Counted from the stretch's first letter, positions 44,425 to 53,127 are shown. The stretch: 64,000 nucleotides of DNA from Belnapia mucosa (GCF_016775475.1 NZ_JAEUXJ010000002.1:534013-598012), one strand, 5' to 3'. The notes: a model not told the origin generated them from the sequence alone. Translations and numbers: made by a program.

Positions 44425-45625
44425 GGTCGGCGCCCCATTTGAAGAAATCCTTGCCCTGGCGGCGGAGGAAATTCGCCAGCACCATGCGATGCACCTCGCT
44501 CGCCCCATCCACCAGCCGCGCCTGGCGGGCATACCGGTACATCCACTCCACCGGCGTATCCTTGGAGTAGCCGCGCGCCCCCAGCAATTGCAGCGAGGTA
44601 TCCACCGCCTTGTGCAGCGCATCGGCGACGACGACCTTCGCCATCGAGATCTCCTTCCGCGCCAGGCTCCCCTGGTCGAGCAGCCAGGCCGCGCGCATGG
44701 TCAGCAGACGGCCGATATCCAGCTCCATCGCCGCCTGGCCGACCAGCTGCTGCACCGCTTCCTTCTCGACGAGCTTGCTGCCGAAGCTGCTCCGCTGCTC
44801 GATATGCGCCATGGCGATCTCGAGCGCGCGGCGGCCCATCCCCGTCCAGCGCATGCAATGGGTGAGGCGCGCAGGTCCGAGCCGGATCTGCGTGACGCGC
44901 AGCCCGTCGCCCACGCCCATCAGCACATTGTCGTCGGTGACTTCGAGCCCGTCGAATTCCAGCTCGCAATGCCCGCCATGCTCCTCCGGCCCCATGATCG
45001 GGATGCGGCGGACGATGCGCCAGCCCGGCTGGTCGGCATGGAAGAGGAAGGCGGTGAGCCCCGTCCGGTCGTCATCCGAGGTCCGCGCCATCAGGATGAA
45101 ATGCTTCGAGGTCTCGGCGCCGGTGATGTAGTGCTTGCGGCCGGTGATGACCCAGCGGTCGTTGCCGCGCCGCTCGGCCTTCGTGTAGGTCATCGAGGGA
45201 TCGCTGCCGCAGCCATCCGGCTCGGTCATGGCGAAGCTCGACTGGACCTTGCCGTCGATGATCGGCTGCAGCCAGCGCTCCTTCTGCGCCTCGGTGCCGA
45301 CCATGTTGAGCACGCGCATGTTGCCATCGTCCGGCGCCGCGCCGTGGAAGACGACGGGGCCGAAGATGCTGCGGTTCATCTCCTCGTAGAAGGCGGCGAT
45401 CGCCACCATGGGGAAGCCGCCGCCGCCCCGTTCCTTCGGCAGGTTGAGCGCCCAGAGACCTTCGGCCTTGGCCTCGGCCCGCAGGCGCTCCAGCAGCGGC
45501 TTGGCGATATTCTCGTGCTCGTCATAGCTGGCGGGGTCGGCCTCCAGCGGGATGATCCGCTGCTCGACGAATTCGCGGATGCGGGCGCGGGTCGCCTCGA
45601 CCTCGGGAGACAGGCTGAAATCCAT
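44417..45625 (-). CDS. Acyl-CoA dehydrogenase (ACAD10/11-like)
   Basis: A 402-residue flavoenzyme. SSFAMTEPDGCGSDP is the FAD/substrate loop, RWVITGRKHYITGAE the FAD strand, RSSFGSKLVEKEAVQQ the adenine-binding turn and ARQARLVDGASEVHRMVLANFLRR the C-terminal helix. The last block is closer to ACAD10/11-type enzymes than to short-chain ones. The ATG at 45625 begins MDFSLSPEVEATR. It lies 10 bases after the SDR stop and overlaps the ligase start, giving a tight operon. Confidence 0.88.
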   Translation of the reverse strand: MDFSLSPEVEATRARIREFVEQRIIPLEADPASYDEHENIAKPLLERLRAEAKAEGLWALNLPKERGGGGFPMVAIAAFYEEMNRSIFGPVVFHGAAPDDGNMRVLNMVGTEAQKERWLQPIIDGKVQSSFAMTEPDGCGSDPSMTYTKAERRGNDRWVITGRKHYITGAETSKHFILMARTSDDDRTGLTAFLFHADQPGWRIVRRIPIMGPEEHGGHCELEFDGLEVTDDNVLMGVGDGLRVTQIRLGPARLTHCMRWTGMGRRALEIAMAHIEQRSSFGSKLVEKEAVQQLVGQAAMELDIGRLLTMRAAWLLDQGSLARKEISMAKVVVADALHKAVDTSLQLLGARGYSKDTPVEWMYRYARQARLVDGASEVHRMVLANFLRRQGKDFFKWGADRG

Positions 45626-45635
45626 GGTCGGCTTC

Positions 45636-46406
45636 CTAGAGAGCGTTGACGGAATGCCCGCCATCCACCACCAGCGCGGCGCCCGTCATGTGGGCGCCGG
45701 CGGGGGAGGCGAGCAGGAGGAGCGGGCCGGTCAGGTCATCGGGCTGGCCGAGCCGGCGCTGCGGCACCCGCTTGACCACCGCCTGCCCGGCCTCGGAGGC
45801 GAAGAATTCCCGGTTGATCGGCGTCTCGACATAGCCGGGGCAGAGCGCGTTCACCCGGATGCCATGGCGCGCCCATTCGACGGCGAGCTGCTTCGTCAGC
45901 TGCACCAGCCCCGCCTTGGCGGCGGTATAGCCGGCGACGCCCTGGAGGATGCGCAGGCCACCGATGGAGGCGATGTTGACGATGGCCCCGCCGCGCTTCG
46001 CCGCCACCAGCCGCCGCGCCGCCTCGGTCGCCACCAGGAAGCAGCCGCGGAGATTGACCTCCATCACGCCGTCCCAGTCCTCGGCGGTCTGCTGCAGGGC
46101 GGGTTTCGAGACGGCAATGCCGGCATTGTTCAGGATGATGTCCGGCACGGTGCCGAAGGCCGCCTCGGCGGCGTCGAAGGCGGCCGCCACGCTCTCGGCC
46201 CGCGCTACGTCCAGCGGCACCGCCACGGCGCCCTCGCCGAGCTCCGCCGCCAGCGCCTCGAGCGCTTCCACCCGCCGTGCCGCCAGCACCACCCGGGCGC
46301 CGGCGCCATGCAGCACCCGCGCGAAATGCGCCCCGAGTGCCCCCGAAGCCCCGGTGACCAGGGCCACCGAGCCCGCCAGTCCGAAGATCCCTTTCGGATC
46401 GACCAT
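45636..46406 (-). CDS. SDR-family oxidoreductase
   Basis: A 256-residue classical SDR. The cofactor loop is ALVTGASGALGAHFA, NNAGIA the structural motif, and the active site is the serine of NIASIGG with YTAAK (YXXXK). CPGYVETPINREF and GAALVVDGGHSVNAL complete the fold. It is first of the operon with acyl-CoA dehydrogenase and ligase, so it may be a 3-hydroxyacyl-CoA or hydroxyl-acid dehydrogenase. The ATG at 46406 is preceded by GTGGGAGGGACGGC. Confidence 0.88.
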   Translation of the reverse strand: MVDPKGIFGLAGSVALVTGASGALGAHFARVLHGAGARVVLAARRVEALEALAAELGEGAVAVPLDVARAESVAAAFDAAEAAFGTVPDIILNNAGIAVSKPALQQTAEDWDGVMEVNLRGCFLVATEAARRLVAAKRGGAIVNIASIGGLRILQGVAGYTAAKAGLVQLTKQLAVEWARHGIRVNALCPGYVETPINREFFASEAGQAVVKRVPQRRLGQPDDLTGPLLLLASPAGAHMTGAALVVDGGHSVNAL

Positions 46407-46463
46407 GCCGTCCCTCCCACTTGCCGGCACTTGACCACCGGGGCGGGGGAGGGGGCAAGCCAG

Positions 46464-46625
46464 GGGCCCGTCGGGCAAGGCCGGTCGGGTCGGTCCGACG
46501 GGTCTTTTCCGCCCCCGGTGCGTCGGCCGGCTTGCCGATGCAACCAGCATCGGCCGCGCCGTCCTTCTTCCGGGGACAAAAAATCCCTCGCCGGCCCTCA
46601 ACCGCCGGCCTTGCCCGACGGGCCC
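46464..46625. repeat. 162-base element bounded by a 21-base inverted repeat
   Basis: Positions 46464-46484 and 46605-46625 are perfect reverse complements (begin GGGCCCGTCGGG, end CAAGGCCGG). The interior 120 bases contain a further eight-pair hairpin, GCCGATGC-AACCA-GCATCGGC. No coding frame is evident. The right arm ends at the stop codon of the next tctC gene. It may be a small non-autonomous mobile element or a large structured RNA or terminator. Confidence 0.6.
46577..46610 (-). terminator. Candidate terminator downstream of the second tctC
   Basis: On the minus strand GCCGGC-GGTTGAGG-GCCGGC is followed after a few bases by TTTTTT. It lies inside the inverted-repeat element. Stem is short (six pairs). 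Confidence 0.45.
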
Positions 46626-47584
46626 TAACCCGGGTTCAGGTTCATCGCCGCCACGATCGGCGTCCAGCGCGCGATCTCGCGGGCCAGCAGCGCCTGGGCT
46701 GCCTCGGGCCGGGCATCCGGCCAAGTCTCGCAGCCGGCCAAGGCCAGCCTCTCCCGCACCGCCGGCTCGGCCAGTGCCCGTGCCGCGGCCCCGCGCAGCG
46801 CCTCCAGCGCCTCGGGCGGCGTGCCAGGCCGGGCAAACAGGATCTGCCAGATCGTCATGTCGTAGCCGGTGACCCCCGCCTCGGCGAGGCTCGGCAGGTC
46901 GGGCACCAGGGGCGAGGCCGCCTCGGTCGAGACCGCCAGCCCGCGGAGCTGCCCATCCCGCAGCAGCGGCAGGATCATGGTCGGGCTGTCGATGGTGAAG
47001 TCCAGCCGCCCGGCGACCACATCCTGCACCGAGGCCGCGGCCGCCCGGTAGGGCACGATGGTGAACTCCACCCCCGCCCGCTGCCGCAGCAGCTCGCCGG
47101 CCAGGTGGTTGCTGCCGCCGGGATTGGCGGCGCCGTAATTCGCTGCCTCCCGCCGCTGCCGCAGCCAGGCGAGCAGCTCCGGCACGGTCCGCACCGGCAC
47201 CGAGGGGTTCACCACCAGCACGAAGGGCTGCCGCGCCACCAGGGCGAGGGGGGTGAAATCGGACATCGGGTCGTAGGGGAATTGCGGATAGATGGTCTTC
47301 ATCACCGCATGGTTGTTGGTGCCGAGGAAGATCGTGTGCCCATCCGCCGGGCTGCGCTGGAAGGCGGTGGCGCCGACCGTGCTGCCGGCGCCGGCGATGT
47401 TCTCCACCACCACGGGCTTGCCCAGGATCGGCGCCATCGCATCGGCCAGCACCCGCCCGACGATATCGGTGACGCCGGCGACCGCGACCGGGATCACCAG
47501 CCGCACCGGCCGGCTCGGGAATCGCTCCTGCGCCAGGGCGGGGGCGGAAAGGAGGGAGGCGGCCAGCAGGGTGCGGCGATGCAT
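46625..47584 (-). CDS. Tripartite tricarboxylate transporter binding protein (TctC/Bug family)
   Basis: A 319-residue protein. Signal MHRRTLLAASLLSAPALAQ precedes FPSRPVRLVIPVAVAGVTDIVGRVLADAM. Pocket segments are VVENIAGAGSTVGATAF, FTIVPYRAAAASVQDVVAGRLDFTIDSP and DLPSLAEAGVTGYDMTIWQILF. It is a solo Bug-family carboxylate receptor with no permease genes nearby. The typical GXXP (VPYTPG) is altered to VPVAVAG-like IPVAVAG, so ligand contacts may differ from its neighbour. The ATG at 47584 opens on the signal; GGGAGTACCCC precedes it. Confidence 0.86.
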   Translation of the reverse strand: MHRRTLLAASLLSAPALAQERFPSRPVRLVIPVAVAGVTDIVGRVLADAMAPILGKPVVVENIAGAGSTVGATAFQRSPADGHTIFLGTNNHAVMKTIYPQFPYDPMSDFTPLALVARQPFVLVVNPSVPVRTVPELLAWLRQRREAANYGAANPGGSNHLAGELLRQRAGVEFTIVPYRAAAASVQDVVAGRLDFTIDSPTMILPLLRDGQLRGLAVSTEAASPLVPDLPSLAEAGVTGYDMTIWQILFARPGTPPEALEALRGAAARALAEPAVRERLALAGCETWPDARPEAAQALLAREIARWTPIVAAMNLNPG

Positions 47585-47642
47585 GAGGGGTACTCCCGGG
47601 CGTGTGGCTTCCAGGGTAGCAAGGAATGCGCCAAGCTGGCGC

Positions 47643-48554
47643 ATGGCCCTTGCCCCGATCACCCTCCAGGAACCCTTCCGCGCCGTCTTCTACGCGCCCT
47701 TCTATGCGGCGCTGGCGCGCGGCGACTATGCCGCCGAGGGGGTCCAGGTCACGCTCCGCACCGGCACCATCCCCGCCAACGCCAAGGATGCGGTGCTGGC
47801 CGGCCTTGCCGATCTCGCCTGGGGCGGGCCGATGCGCATCCTCCTCGCGCATGAGGCCGATCCCGCCAGCCCCCTGCGGAATTTCGGCGCGGTGGTGATG
47901 CGCGATCCCTTCTTCCTCCTCGGCCGCATGCCGCGCCCGGGCTTCTCGCTGCGCGACCTCGCCGGTCTTCGCCTCGGCACCGTGGCCGAGGTGCCGACGC
48001 CCTGGTGGACCCTGCAGCAGGATATCCGCGAGGCGGGGCTCGACCCCATCACGCTCACCCGCACCACCGGCCAGGGCATGGCGGCGAACCTCGCTGCGCT
48101 GCGCGAGGGGCGGCTCGACGTCGTCCAGCTCTTCGAGCCCTTCGTCACCGAGGCGGAGGAGAGTGACGCCGGGCATATCTGGCACAGCGCCGCCAGCCGC
48201 GGCCCGACCGGCTACACCACCTTCACCAGCAGCACCGAGCGCATGGCCACCCGCCGCGCCGAGTTCCAGGCCATGCTGCGCGGCCTCGCCCGCACCCTGG
48301 CCTGGGTCGGTGCCAGCCCGGCCGAAGCGCTGGCCGAGACCATCGCCCCCTATTTCCCGGACCTCGCCCCGGCGCGGCTGATCCGGTGCCTGGACCGATA
48401 CAAATCCATCGGCCTCTGGACGCCCGATCCCTTCTACCCGGAGGAAGCCTTCACCCGGCTGGAACATGCGATGTTCACCGCCGGCGCCATCACCCGAAAG
48501 CCCGGCTTCGCCGCGACGGCCGACAACGGCATCGTCAGCGAAGCGCTGCGCTGA
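47643..48554 (+). CDS. NMT1/THI5-like ABC substrate-binding protein without signal peptide
   Basis: A 303-residue protein of the THI5/SsuA-like binding fold. ITLQEPFRAVFYAPFYAALARGDYAAEGVQVTLRTG is the family opening, with the usual GXADLAWGGPMRIL pocket (DLAWGGP) and a late TFTSSTERMATRR. Unlike normal binding proteins it starts MALAPITLQEP, with no signal peptide in frame. It may be a cytoplasmic protein, as THI5 (HMP synthase-like) is, or an unusual solo receptor. No ATPase or permease gene is adjacent. It is divergent from the tctC gene and its end overlaps the COG0523 GTPase by 20 bases on the opposite strand. Confidence 0.75.
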   Translation: MALAPITLQEPFRAVFYAPFYAALARGDYAAEGVQVTLRTGTIPANAKDAVLAGLADLAWGGPMRILLAHEADPASPLRNFGAVVMRDPFFLLGRMPRPGFSLRDLAGLRLGTVAEVPTPWWTLQQDIREAGLDPITLTRTTGQGMAANLAALREGRLDVVQLFEPFVTEAEESDAGHIWHSAASRGPTGYTTFTSSTERMATRRAEFQAMLRGLARTLAWVGASPAEALAETIAPYFPDLAPARLIRCLDRYKSIGLWTPDPFYPEEAFTRLEHAMFTAGAITRKPGFAATADNGIVSEALR

Positions 48555-49485
48555 CCTCGGCTTCGATCGCCGCCAGAAGCCGCGCCGGGAAATGGCGCGG
48601 GATGCCCTGGCCGATCAGCACGATCCGCGTCCGCCGGTCGCCGCCCGGCCAGTGCTCCAGCCAGTCCGGCGGATGGACAATATGCTGGATGGCATGCACC
48701 ACCATCGGCCGCGACGGGTCCTCGGCCAGCGCCACCAGCCCCTTCAGCCGCAGCAGCCGCGTCCCGGCATGCTCGGCCAGCGCCTGCATCCAGAGGGTCA
48801 GGGCAAGGGCCGGGATGGGCTCCTCCCGCTCGATGACGATACTGGCGAGGCCGGCGCTGTGGCGTGCGGTCGGATCGGGCAGGGGGGCCGGGTCGCCGGG
48901 GGCGAAGAGCCAGTCCGGCTCGACCGCGCCGCGCACCGCCGCCCGCAGCGGCAGGCCGGGATGCAGCGCCTGCACCGCCTCTGCCACCGCCGCGGCATCG
49001 CCGAGATCGGGCTTGGTCACCAGCACCCGGTCGGCCAGCAGCACCTGCCGCCGCGCCTCCGGATGGCGGTCCAGCGCGCCGGCGCCATGCAGCGCATCGA
49101 CCAGCGTCACCACCCCGCGCAGCCGGTGCGTCTCGGCGACGGCGGCATCGGTCATCAGCGCATGCAGGATCGGCGCCGGATCAGCGAGGCCGGAGGTCTC
49201 CACCAGCACCCGCGCATAGGCAGGAAGCTCGCCCGTGGCGCGCCGCCGCGCCAGATCCATCAGCGTTGCGGTAAGGTCGGTCCGCACCACGCAGCAGAGG
49301 CAGCCGGTCGAGACATTGACCAGCACCTCTTCGCTCGCAGCCAGCAATTCATGGTCGAGCGGCACCTCGCCGAATTCATTGACGATGACGGCGCTGTCCG
49401 CCCATGCGGGATCGGAGAGCACCCGCCGCAACAGGGTCGTCTTGCCCGCGCCGAGGAAGCCGGTGACGACCGAGACGGGTATCAC
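48535..49485 (-). CDS. COG0523 (CobW/YjiA-type) metal-chaperone GTPase
   Basis: A 316-residue GTPase. It starts IPVSVVTGFLGAGKTTLLRR with Walker A GAGKTT, and carries the invariant CXCC metal motif in VSTGCLCCVVRT. VETSGLADPAP and LVTKPDL (NKXD-like, TKPD) supply the GTP site. A CobW C-terminal domain follows (ALTLWMQAL onward). COG0523 GTPases deliver Zn, Co or Fe to client metalloenzymes. The GTG start at 49485 overlaps the stop of the 91-residue gene by GTGA. Downstream of a Zn hydantoinase in the same operon, so that enzyme is a likely client. Confidence 0.85.
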   Translation of the reverse strand: MIPVSVVTGFLGAGKTTLLRRVLSDPAWADSAVIVNEFGEVPLDHELLAASEEVLVNVSTGCLCCVVRTDLTATLMDLARRRATGELPAYARVLVETSGLADPAPILHALMTDAAVAETHRLRGVVTLVDALHGAGALDRHPEARRQVLLADRVLVTKPDLGDAAAVAEAVQALHPGLPLRAAVRGAVEPDWLFAPGDPAPLPDPTARHSAGLASIVIEREEPIPALALTLWMQALAEHAGTRLLRLKGLVALAEDPSRPMVVHAIQHIVHPPDWLEHWPGGDRRTRIVLIGQGIPRHFPARLLAAIEAEVSAALR

Positions 49486-49757
49486 GCGCCGGCCACGCGC
49501 AGCCGCCGCGCCTCGCCCTCGCCGGCGCCGACCGCGTTGCGGAGGCTGCGCAGCAGGCCGGTGACCGAGGTGCAGGGCCGCCGCTGCCCCGGCCGTTCCA
49601 GCCACCAGCGGATCGGTCTCTCGTCGTCCCTGGCCGCCTGAATGCGCAGCCCCATCCCCTCCAGCGCCACGCCGCCCTCGGCGATGGCGACGCGCCCCGG
49701 CACCTCCCAGAGCGCCAGCGCATCCGCCAGAAGGTCGCGCAGCTCCGGCGGCGTCAC
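49482..49757 (-). CDS. 91-residue protein of unknown function, between hydantoinase and COG0523 GTPase
   Basis: A 91-residue protein that I do not recognise. It begins TPPELRDLLADALALWEVPG and has a central WWLERPGQRRPCTSVTGLLRSL. The end is Arg/Gly-rich. No signal peptide or membrane helix. It starts at GTG 49757, overlapping the hydantoinase stop (GTGA), and ends inside the GTG of the COG0523 gene (GTGA). Its codon use is like its neighbours. The double overlap strongly supports a real gene, translationally coupled on both sides. A role in maturation of the hydantoinase is inferred from position only. Confidence 0.75.
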   Translation of the reverse strand: MTPPELRDLLADALALWEVPGRVAIAEGGVALEGMGLRIQAARDDERPIRWWLERPGQRRPCTSVTGLLRSLRNAVGAGEGEARRLRVAGA

Positions 49758-51184
49758 AGCGCCGCGCCGGCCCTGATCTCGTCCGGGATCTTGCGCGCCA
49801 CCCATTGCCCGCCGCGGTCGTCGCCGCACCACCGGTCGCCCTCCACCACCACCTTGCCGCGCAGGATGGTCATGCTGGGCCAGGCATCCACCTGCCGGCC
49901 TTCCCAGGGGGAGTAGTCGCTCTCATGCATGGCCTCGGCCCGCACCTCGCGCCGCAGCGCGGGGTCGAGGATGCAGATATCCGCATCCGCCCCCGGCGCG
50001 ATGCAGCCCTTCCGCGGATACATCCCCATGATCCGCGCCGCATTGGTCGAGACGGCATCGACGAACTGCCGCAGCGTGAAGCCGCGCTTGCCGACCATCT
50101 CGGAATACATCACCGCGACCCGCGGCTCGACGCCGGAATTGCCGCCGGTGGTGTCGTCGATCCGCTTGCCCTGCGTCTTCACCGCCAGCGAGCAGCAGAG
50201 CTCATCCGTGGCGACGCAGTTGATCGTGCTGTCCATCGCGCCGCGCCACAGCTCGTCCTGGTCGGCCTGCGACTTCAGCGAAGGGTAGGTGTGATACATC
50301 TGGCCGTTCGGCCGCTTGTAGTCTTCCTGCGTGTAGAGCATGTACTGGTGCAGGCTCTCGCCATAGGCCGGCTGGTTGCGCGCCCGCGCCTCGCGGATCG
50401 CCCGCACGCCGTCGCCCGCCGAGACATGCAGCATATAGAGCGCCGTGCCCGGCACCCGCTCCGCCAGCCGCAGCACGCGGCGGAAGGAGAGGTCCTCCGA
50501 CAGCGTGTTGTGCACCTCCGCCATGTTCTCGAAGCCTGCGCGGCCCTCGCGGAACAGCTTGGCATACATGTGCATGACGATGTCGTTGTCCTCGGCATGG
50601 ATGACGCCGAGCCCGCCCTTCCGCGACAGCACCTGGAAGACTTCCCAGATATCGCCGAAATCGACCATCCGCCCCTTGCGGCTCGGGGTGATGTCGGTGG
50701 TGAAGATCTTCACCGAAGCATGCCCCGCCTCGATCGCCTCGGCGAGCTGGCCGGGGATTTCGGGCGGGAGGTCGCCCTCGACCATGGTGTGCAGCGCCCA
50801 GTCGCAGGCGCAGCCATCCGCCTGCCAGGCCACCATCCGCTCCTCGATCGCGCCCTGCACGGTCTTGCCATGCATCCAGCGGGTGAAGTCGATGATGGTG
50901 GTGGTGCCGCCGAACAGCGCGGCCTTGCCGACGACCGAGGGGCCCTGGGTCAGCGTCGGCGTGCCATCCGGCACCACCACCGGCCAGAGGCAATGGGTAT
51001 GCGGGTCGATCCCGCCCGGCATGACGATCTTGCCGCCCGCATCCACATGGCGGGCGCCCGACGGCACCGGGAAAGCGCCACGCTCGGCGATGGCGACGAC
51101 CTTGCCGCCACCGATCGCCACATCCGCCGGCCCGATCGCATGCGGCGTGACGACGCAATCCCCGCTGATGACCAGCTCGACCAT
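49754..51184 (-). CDS. Dihydropyrimidinase / D-hydantoinase family enzyme
   Basis: A 476-residue amidohydrolase. Two-metal site residues are visible: H62 and H64 in GIDPHTHCLW, the lysine to be carboxylated at K159 (HASVKIFTT), H196 (VIHAEDND), H253 (LHVSAGDG) and the aspartate D327 (CVATDELCC). It hydrolyses cyclic ureides such as dihydropyrimidines and hydantoins. The late block PSMTILRGKVVVEGDRW is typical of the family. It is first gene of an operon with the 91-residue protein and a metal-chaperone GTPase. A downstream carbamoylase is not seen. The ligand specificity is open. Confidence 0.87.
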   Translation of the reverse strand: MVELVISGDCVVTPHAIGPADVAIGGGKVVAIAERGAFPVPSGARHVDAGGKIVMPGGIDPHTHCLWPVVVPDGTPTLTQGPSVVGKAALFGGTTTIIDFTRWMHGKTVQGAIEERMVAWQADGCACDWALHTMVEGDLPPEIPGQLAEAIEAGHASVKIFTTDITPSRKGRMVDFGDIWEVFQVLSRKGGLGVIHAEDNDIVMHMYAKLFREGRAGFENMAEVHNTLSEDLSFRRVLRLAERVPGTALYMLHVSAGDGVRAIREARARNQPAYGESLHQYMLYTQEDYKRPNGQMYHTYPSLKSQADQDELWRGAMDSTINCVATDELCCSLAVKTQGKRIDDTTGGNSGVEPRVAVMYSEMVGKRGFTLRQFVDAVSTNAARIMGMYPRKGCIAPGADADICILDPALRREVRAEAMHESDYSPWEGRQVDAWPSMTILRGKVVVEGDRWCGDDRGGQWVARKIPDEIRAGAAL

Positions 51185-51243
51185 GACCCATCCTCCCCCG
51201 CAGCGGCAGCCCCATGCTGCCGCCGGTGGCGGCGATGGGCAAG

Positions 51244-52290
51244 CTAGCGGGCGAGGGGACGGCCGAAAGCCGCTTCCCAGCGCGTGGCGAAGCGCGGCAC
51301 CACATCGGGGTTGATGATGCGCGGCGGCAGCCGCCCCTCCGCCGCATCGGCGAAGGCCAGCGCCGCGATCCGGGTGATATTGGCCCGGCTTTCCTGCGTC
51401 ACCCCCGCCGTGTGCTGGGTGAGGATGACATTGTCCATCTGCAGCAGCGGGTGCGAGGGCGGCGGCGGCTCCTGCGCCCAGACATCGAGCCCGGCTGCCG
51501 CGATATGCCCGCTCGCCAGCGCTTCGGCCAGCGCCGGCTCGTCATGGATATGGCCGCGCGCGGTGGTGACGAAGATGGCGCCGCGCTTCATCCGCGCGAA
51601 GCTCGAGGCGCTCATCAACCCACGGCTCTCAGGCGCGAGGGGCAGGTGCAGGCTGACCACGTCGCTCTCGGCCAGCAGCTCCTCCATCTCCACCTTGCGG
51701 GCGCCGCGGGCGGCGATGGTCGCGGCATCCAGATAGGGGTCGCAGGCGAGGACCGGGCAGCCGAAGGCGAGGCGCACGATCTCCGCGACGCGCGTCCCGA
51801 CATGGCCGATTCCGACCAGCCCGACGGTCCGCCCGCGCAACTCCCGGCCCATCAGCGTCTCGCGCTTCTGGGCGCGGCCGGCGCGCATCGCGGCCTGGGC
51901 CTCGGGCATCCGCTTCAGCAGGGCCAGCATCATGCCGACCGCATGTTCCGCCACGCCTTCTGCATTGCCGCCGGCCTGGTTCACCAGCAGCACGCCCGCC
52001 TCGGTGCAGGCCTTGGGGTCCACCGTGTCGTAGCCGGCGCCGGTGCTGCCGACCATGAGCAGCCGCGGCAGCTTCGCCAGCAGCTCGTTCGTGACATGGA
52101 AGGGCCGCGGCAGCTCGTCGCGGGAGGCCATGCAGTAATAGCCGTCCATCTCCTGCAGGGCCGCCAGCACCTGCGCCTCCGGCTGGTCGAGCGGGATCCG
52201 CGTCACCTCCAGCGCCGCGCAGCCCGCCGCCGTATCGAGGAAGGCCTGGTGCGGCAGGTGGGAGAGGTAGCCGAGGCGGAAGCGACGCAT
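51244..52290 (-). CDS. D-2-hydroxyacid dehydrogenase (NAD-dependent)
   Basis: A 348-residue enzyme. The NAD loop is GRTVGLVGIGHVGTRVAEIVRLAFGCPVLACDPY, and the catalytic triad sits at TTARGHIHDE (Arg), AAGLDVWAQEPP (Glu) and LTQHTAGVT (His). It interconverts a 2-hydroxyacid and 2-ketoacid with NAD(P)H. Substrate not inferable. The ATG at 52290 (MRRFRLGYLSHLPH) has GGGGAAACTCC upstream, and the extra 32 residues of a longer frame are shadow. It is divergent from the TauE/SafE gene. Confidence 0.85.
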   Translation of the reverse strand: MRRFRLGYLSHLPHQAFLDTAAGCAALEVTRIPLDQPEAQVLAALQEMDGYYCMASRDELPRPFHVTNELLAKLPRLLMVGSTGAGYDTVDPKACTEAGVLLVNQAGGNAEGVAEHAVGMMLALLKRMPEAQAAMRAGRAQKRETLMGRELRGRTVGLVGIGHVGTRVAEIVRLAFGCPVLACDPYLDAATIAARGARKVEMEELLAESDVVSLHLPLAPESRGLMSASSFARMKRGAIFVTTARGHIHDEPALAEALASGHIAAAGLDVWAQEPPPPSHPLLQMDNVILTQHTAGVTQESRANITRIAALAFADAAEGRLPPRIINPDVVPRFATRWEAAFGRPLAR

Positions 52291-52370
52291 GGAGTTTCCC
52301 CGATTGGTCCTTGGCCCCGGTTGTATCCCCCGCCACCCCGGGCGAAAACCCAGGCGCTGACAGGTCAGGG

Positions 52371-53123
52371 ATGTGCCGGGTGACATTCGGGTTGGCCATC
52401 GTGATCTTCGGCGGGGCGCTGGCGGGCTTCATCCAGGGCGTCTCCGGCTTCGCCTTCGGCCTGGTGGCGATGGCCTTCTGGTCCTGGGCGCTGGAACCGG
52501 CCATCGCCGGGCCGCTGGTGGTCTTCTGCTCCCTCATCGGGCAGGCGATGGGGATGCGGCTGCTGAAGCTCTCGGCGGTGCCGCGGGCCATCCCCTTCAT
52601 CCTGGGCGGGATTCCCGGCGTGCCGGTCGGGGTCCTGCTGCTGCCGATGGTGGATCCGCGGCTGTTCCAGGCGGGGCTCGGGGCGCTGCTGATCCTCTGG
52701 TGCCCGGCGATGCTGCTGGCGGCGCGGCTGCCGCGCATCACGATCGGCGGGCCGGTGGCGGATGGGGTGGCAGGCTTCCTGGGCGGCGTGATGGGCGGCC
52801 TCGGCGGGCTGCCTGGGCCGATCCCGACCCTCTGGTGCGTGCTGCGCGGCTGGGACCGGGCGACGCAGCGAGGCGTCTTCCAGCTCGTCTTCCTCAGCAT
52901 GCATGTGATGACCATGGCCGGCTACCTGCTGACCGGCACCGTCTCGGCCCGCGCCGCCTGGCTGTTTCCGGTGATGCTGCCGATCGTCATCGCCACGGCG
53001 CTGCTCGGCGCCGCGGCCTATCGTCGGCTCGGCGATGTCGGCTTCCAGCGCGTGGTGCTGGCGCTGCTGGCGGCCTCGGGGGTGGCGCTGCTGGCCGGGA
53101 GCCTGCCGAAGCTGTTGCTCTGA
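52371..53123 (+). CDS. Sulfite exporter TauE/SafE family membrane protein
   Basis: A 250-residue inner-membrane protein with about seven hydrophobic helices. The two halves share the family G-rich helices: GGALAGFIQGVSGFAFGLVAMAFW and GGVMGGLGGLPGPIPTLW. Members export organosulfur or other small anions (TauE, SafE), but substrate is unknown here. The ATG at 52371 has CAGGTCAGGG upstream. Convergent with the molybdenum-hydroxylase gene, 4 bases apart. Confidence 0.83.
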   Translation: MCRVTFGLAIVIFGGALAGFIQGVSGFAFGLVAMAFWSWALEPAIAGPLVVFCSLIGQAMGMRLLKLSAVPRAIPFILGGIPGVPVGVLLLPMVDPRLFQAGLGALLILWCPAMLLAARLPRITIGGPVADGVAGFLGGVMGGLGGLPGPIPTLWCVLRGWDRATQRGVFQLVFLSMHVMTMAGYLLTGTVSARAAWLFPVMLPIVIATALLGAAAYRRLGDVGFQRVVLALLAASGVALLAGSLPKLLL

Positions 53124-53127
53124 CGCC

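Noticed and set aside
46407..48467. Upstream extension of the SDR frame to over 900 codons
   Set aside because: The region crosses the inverted-repeat element and the tctC gene in another frame; the SDR domain begins at 46406.
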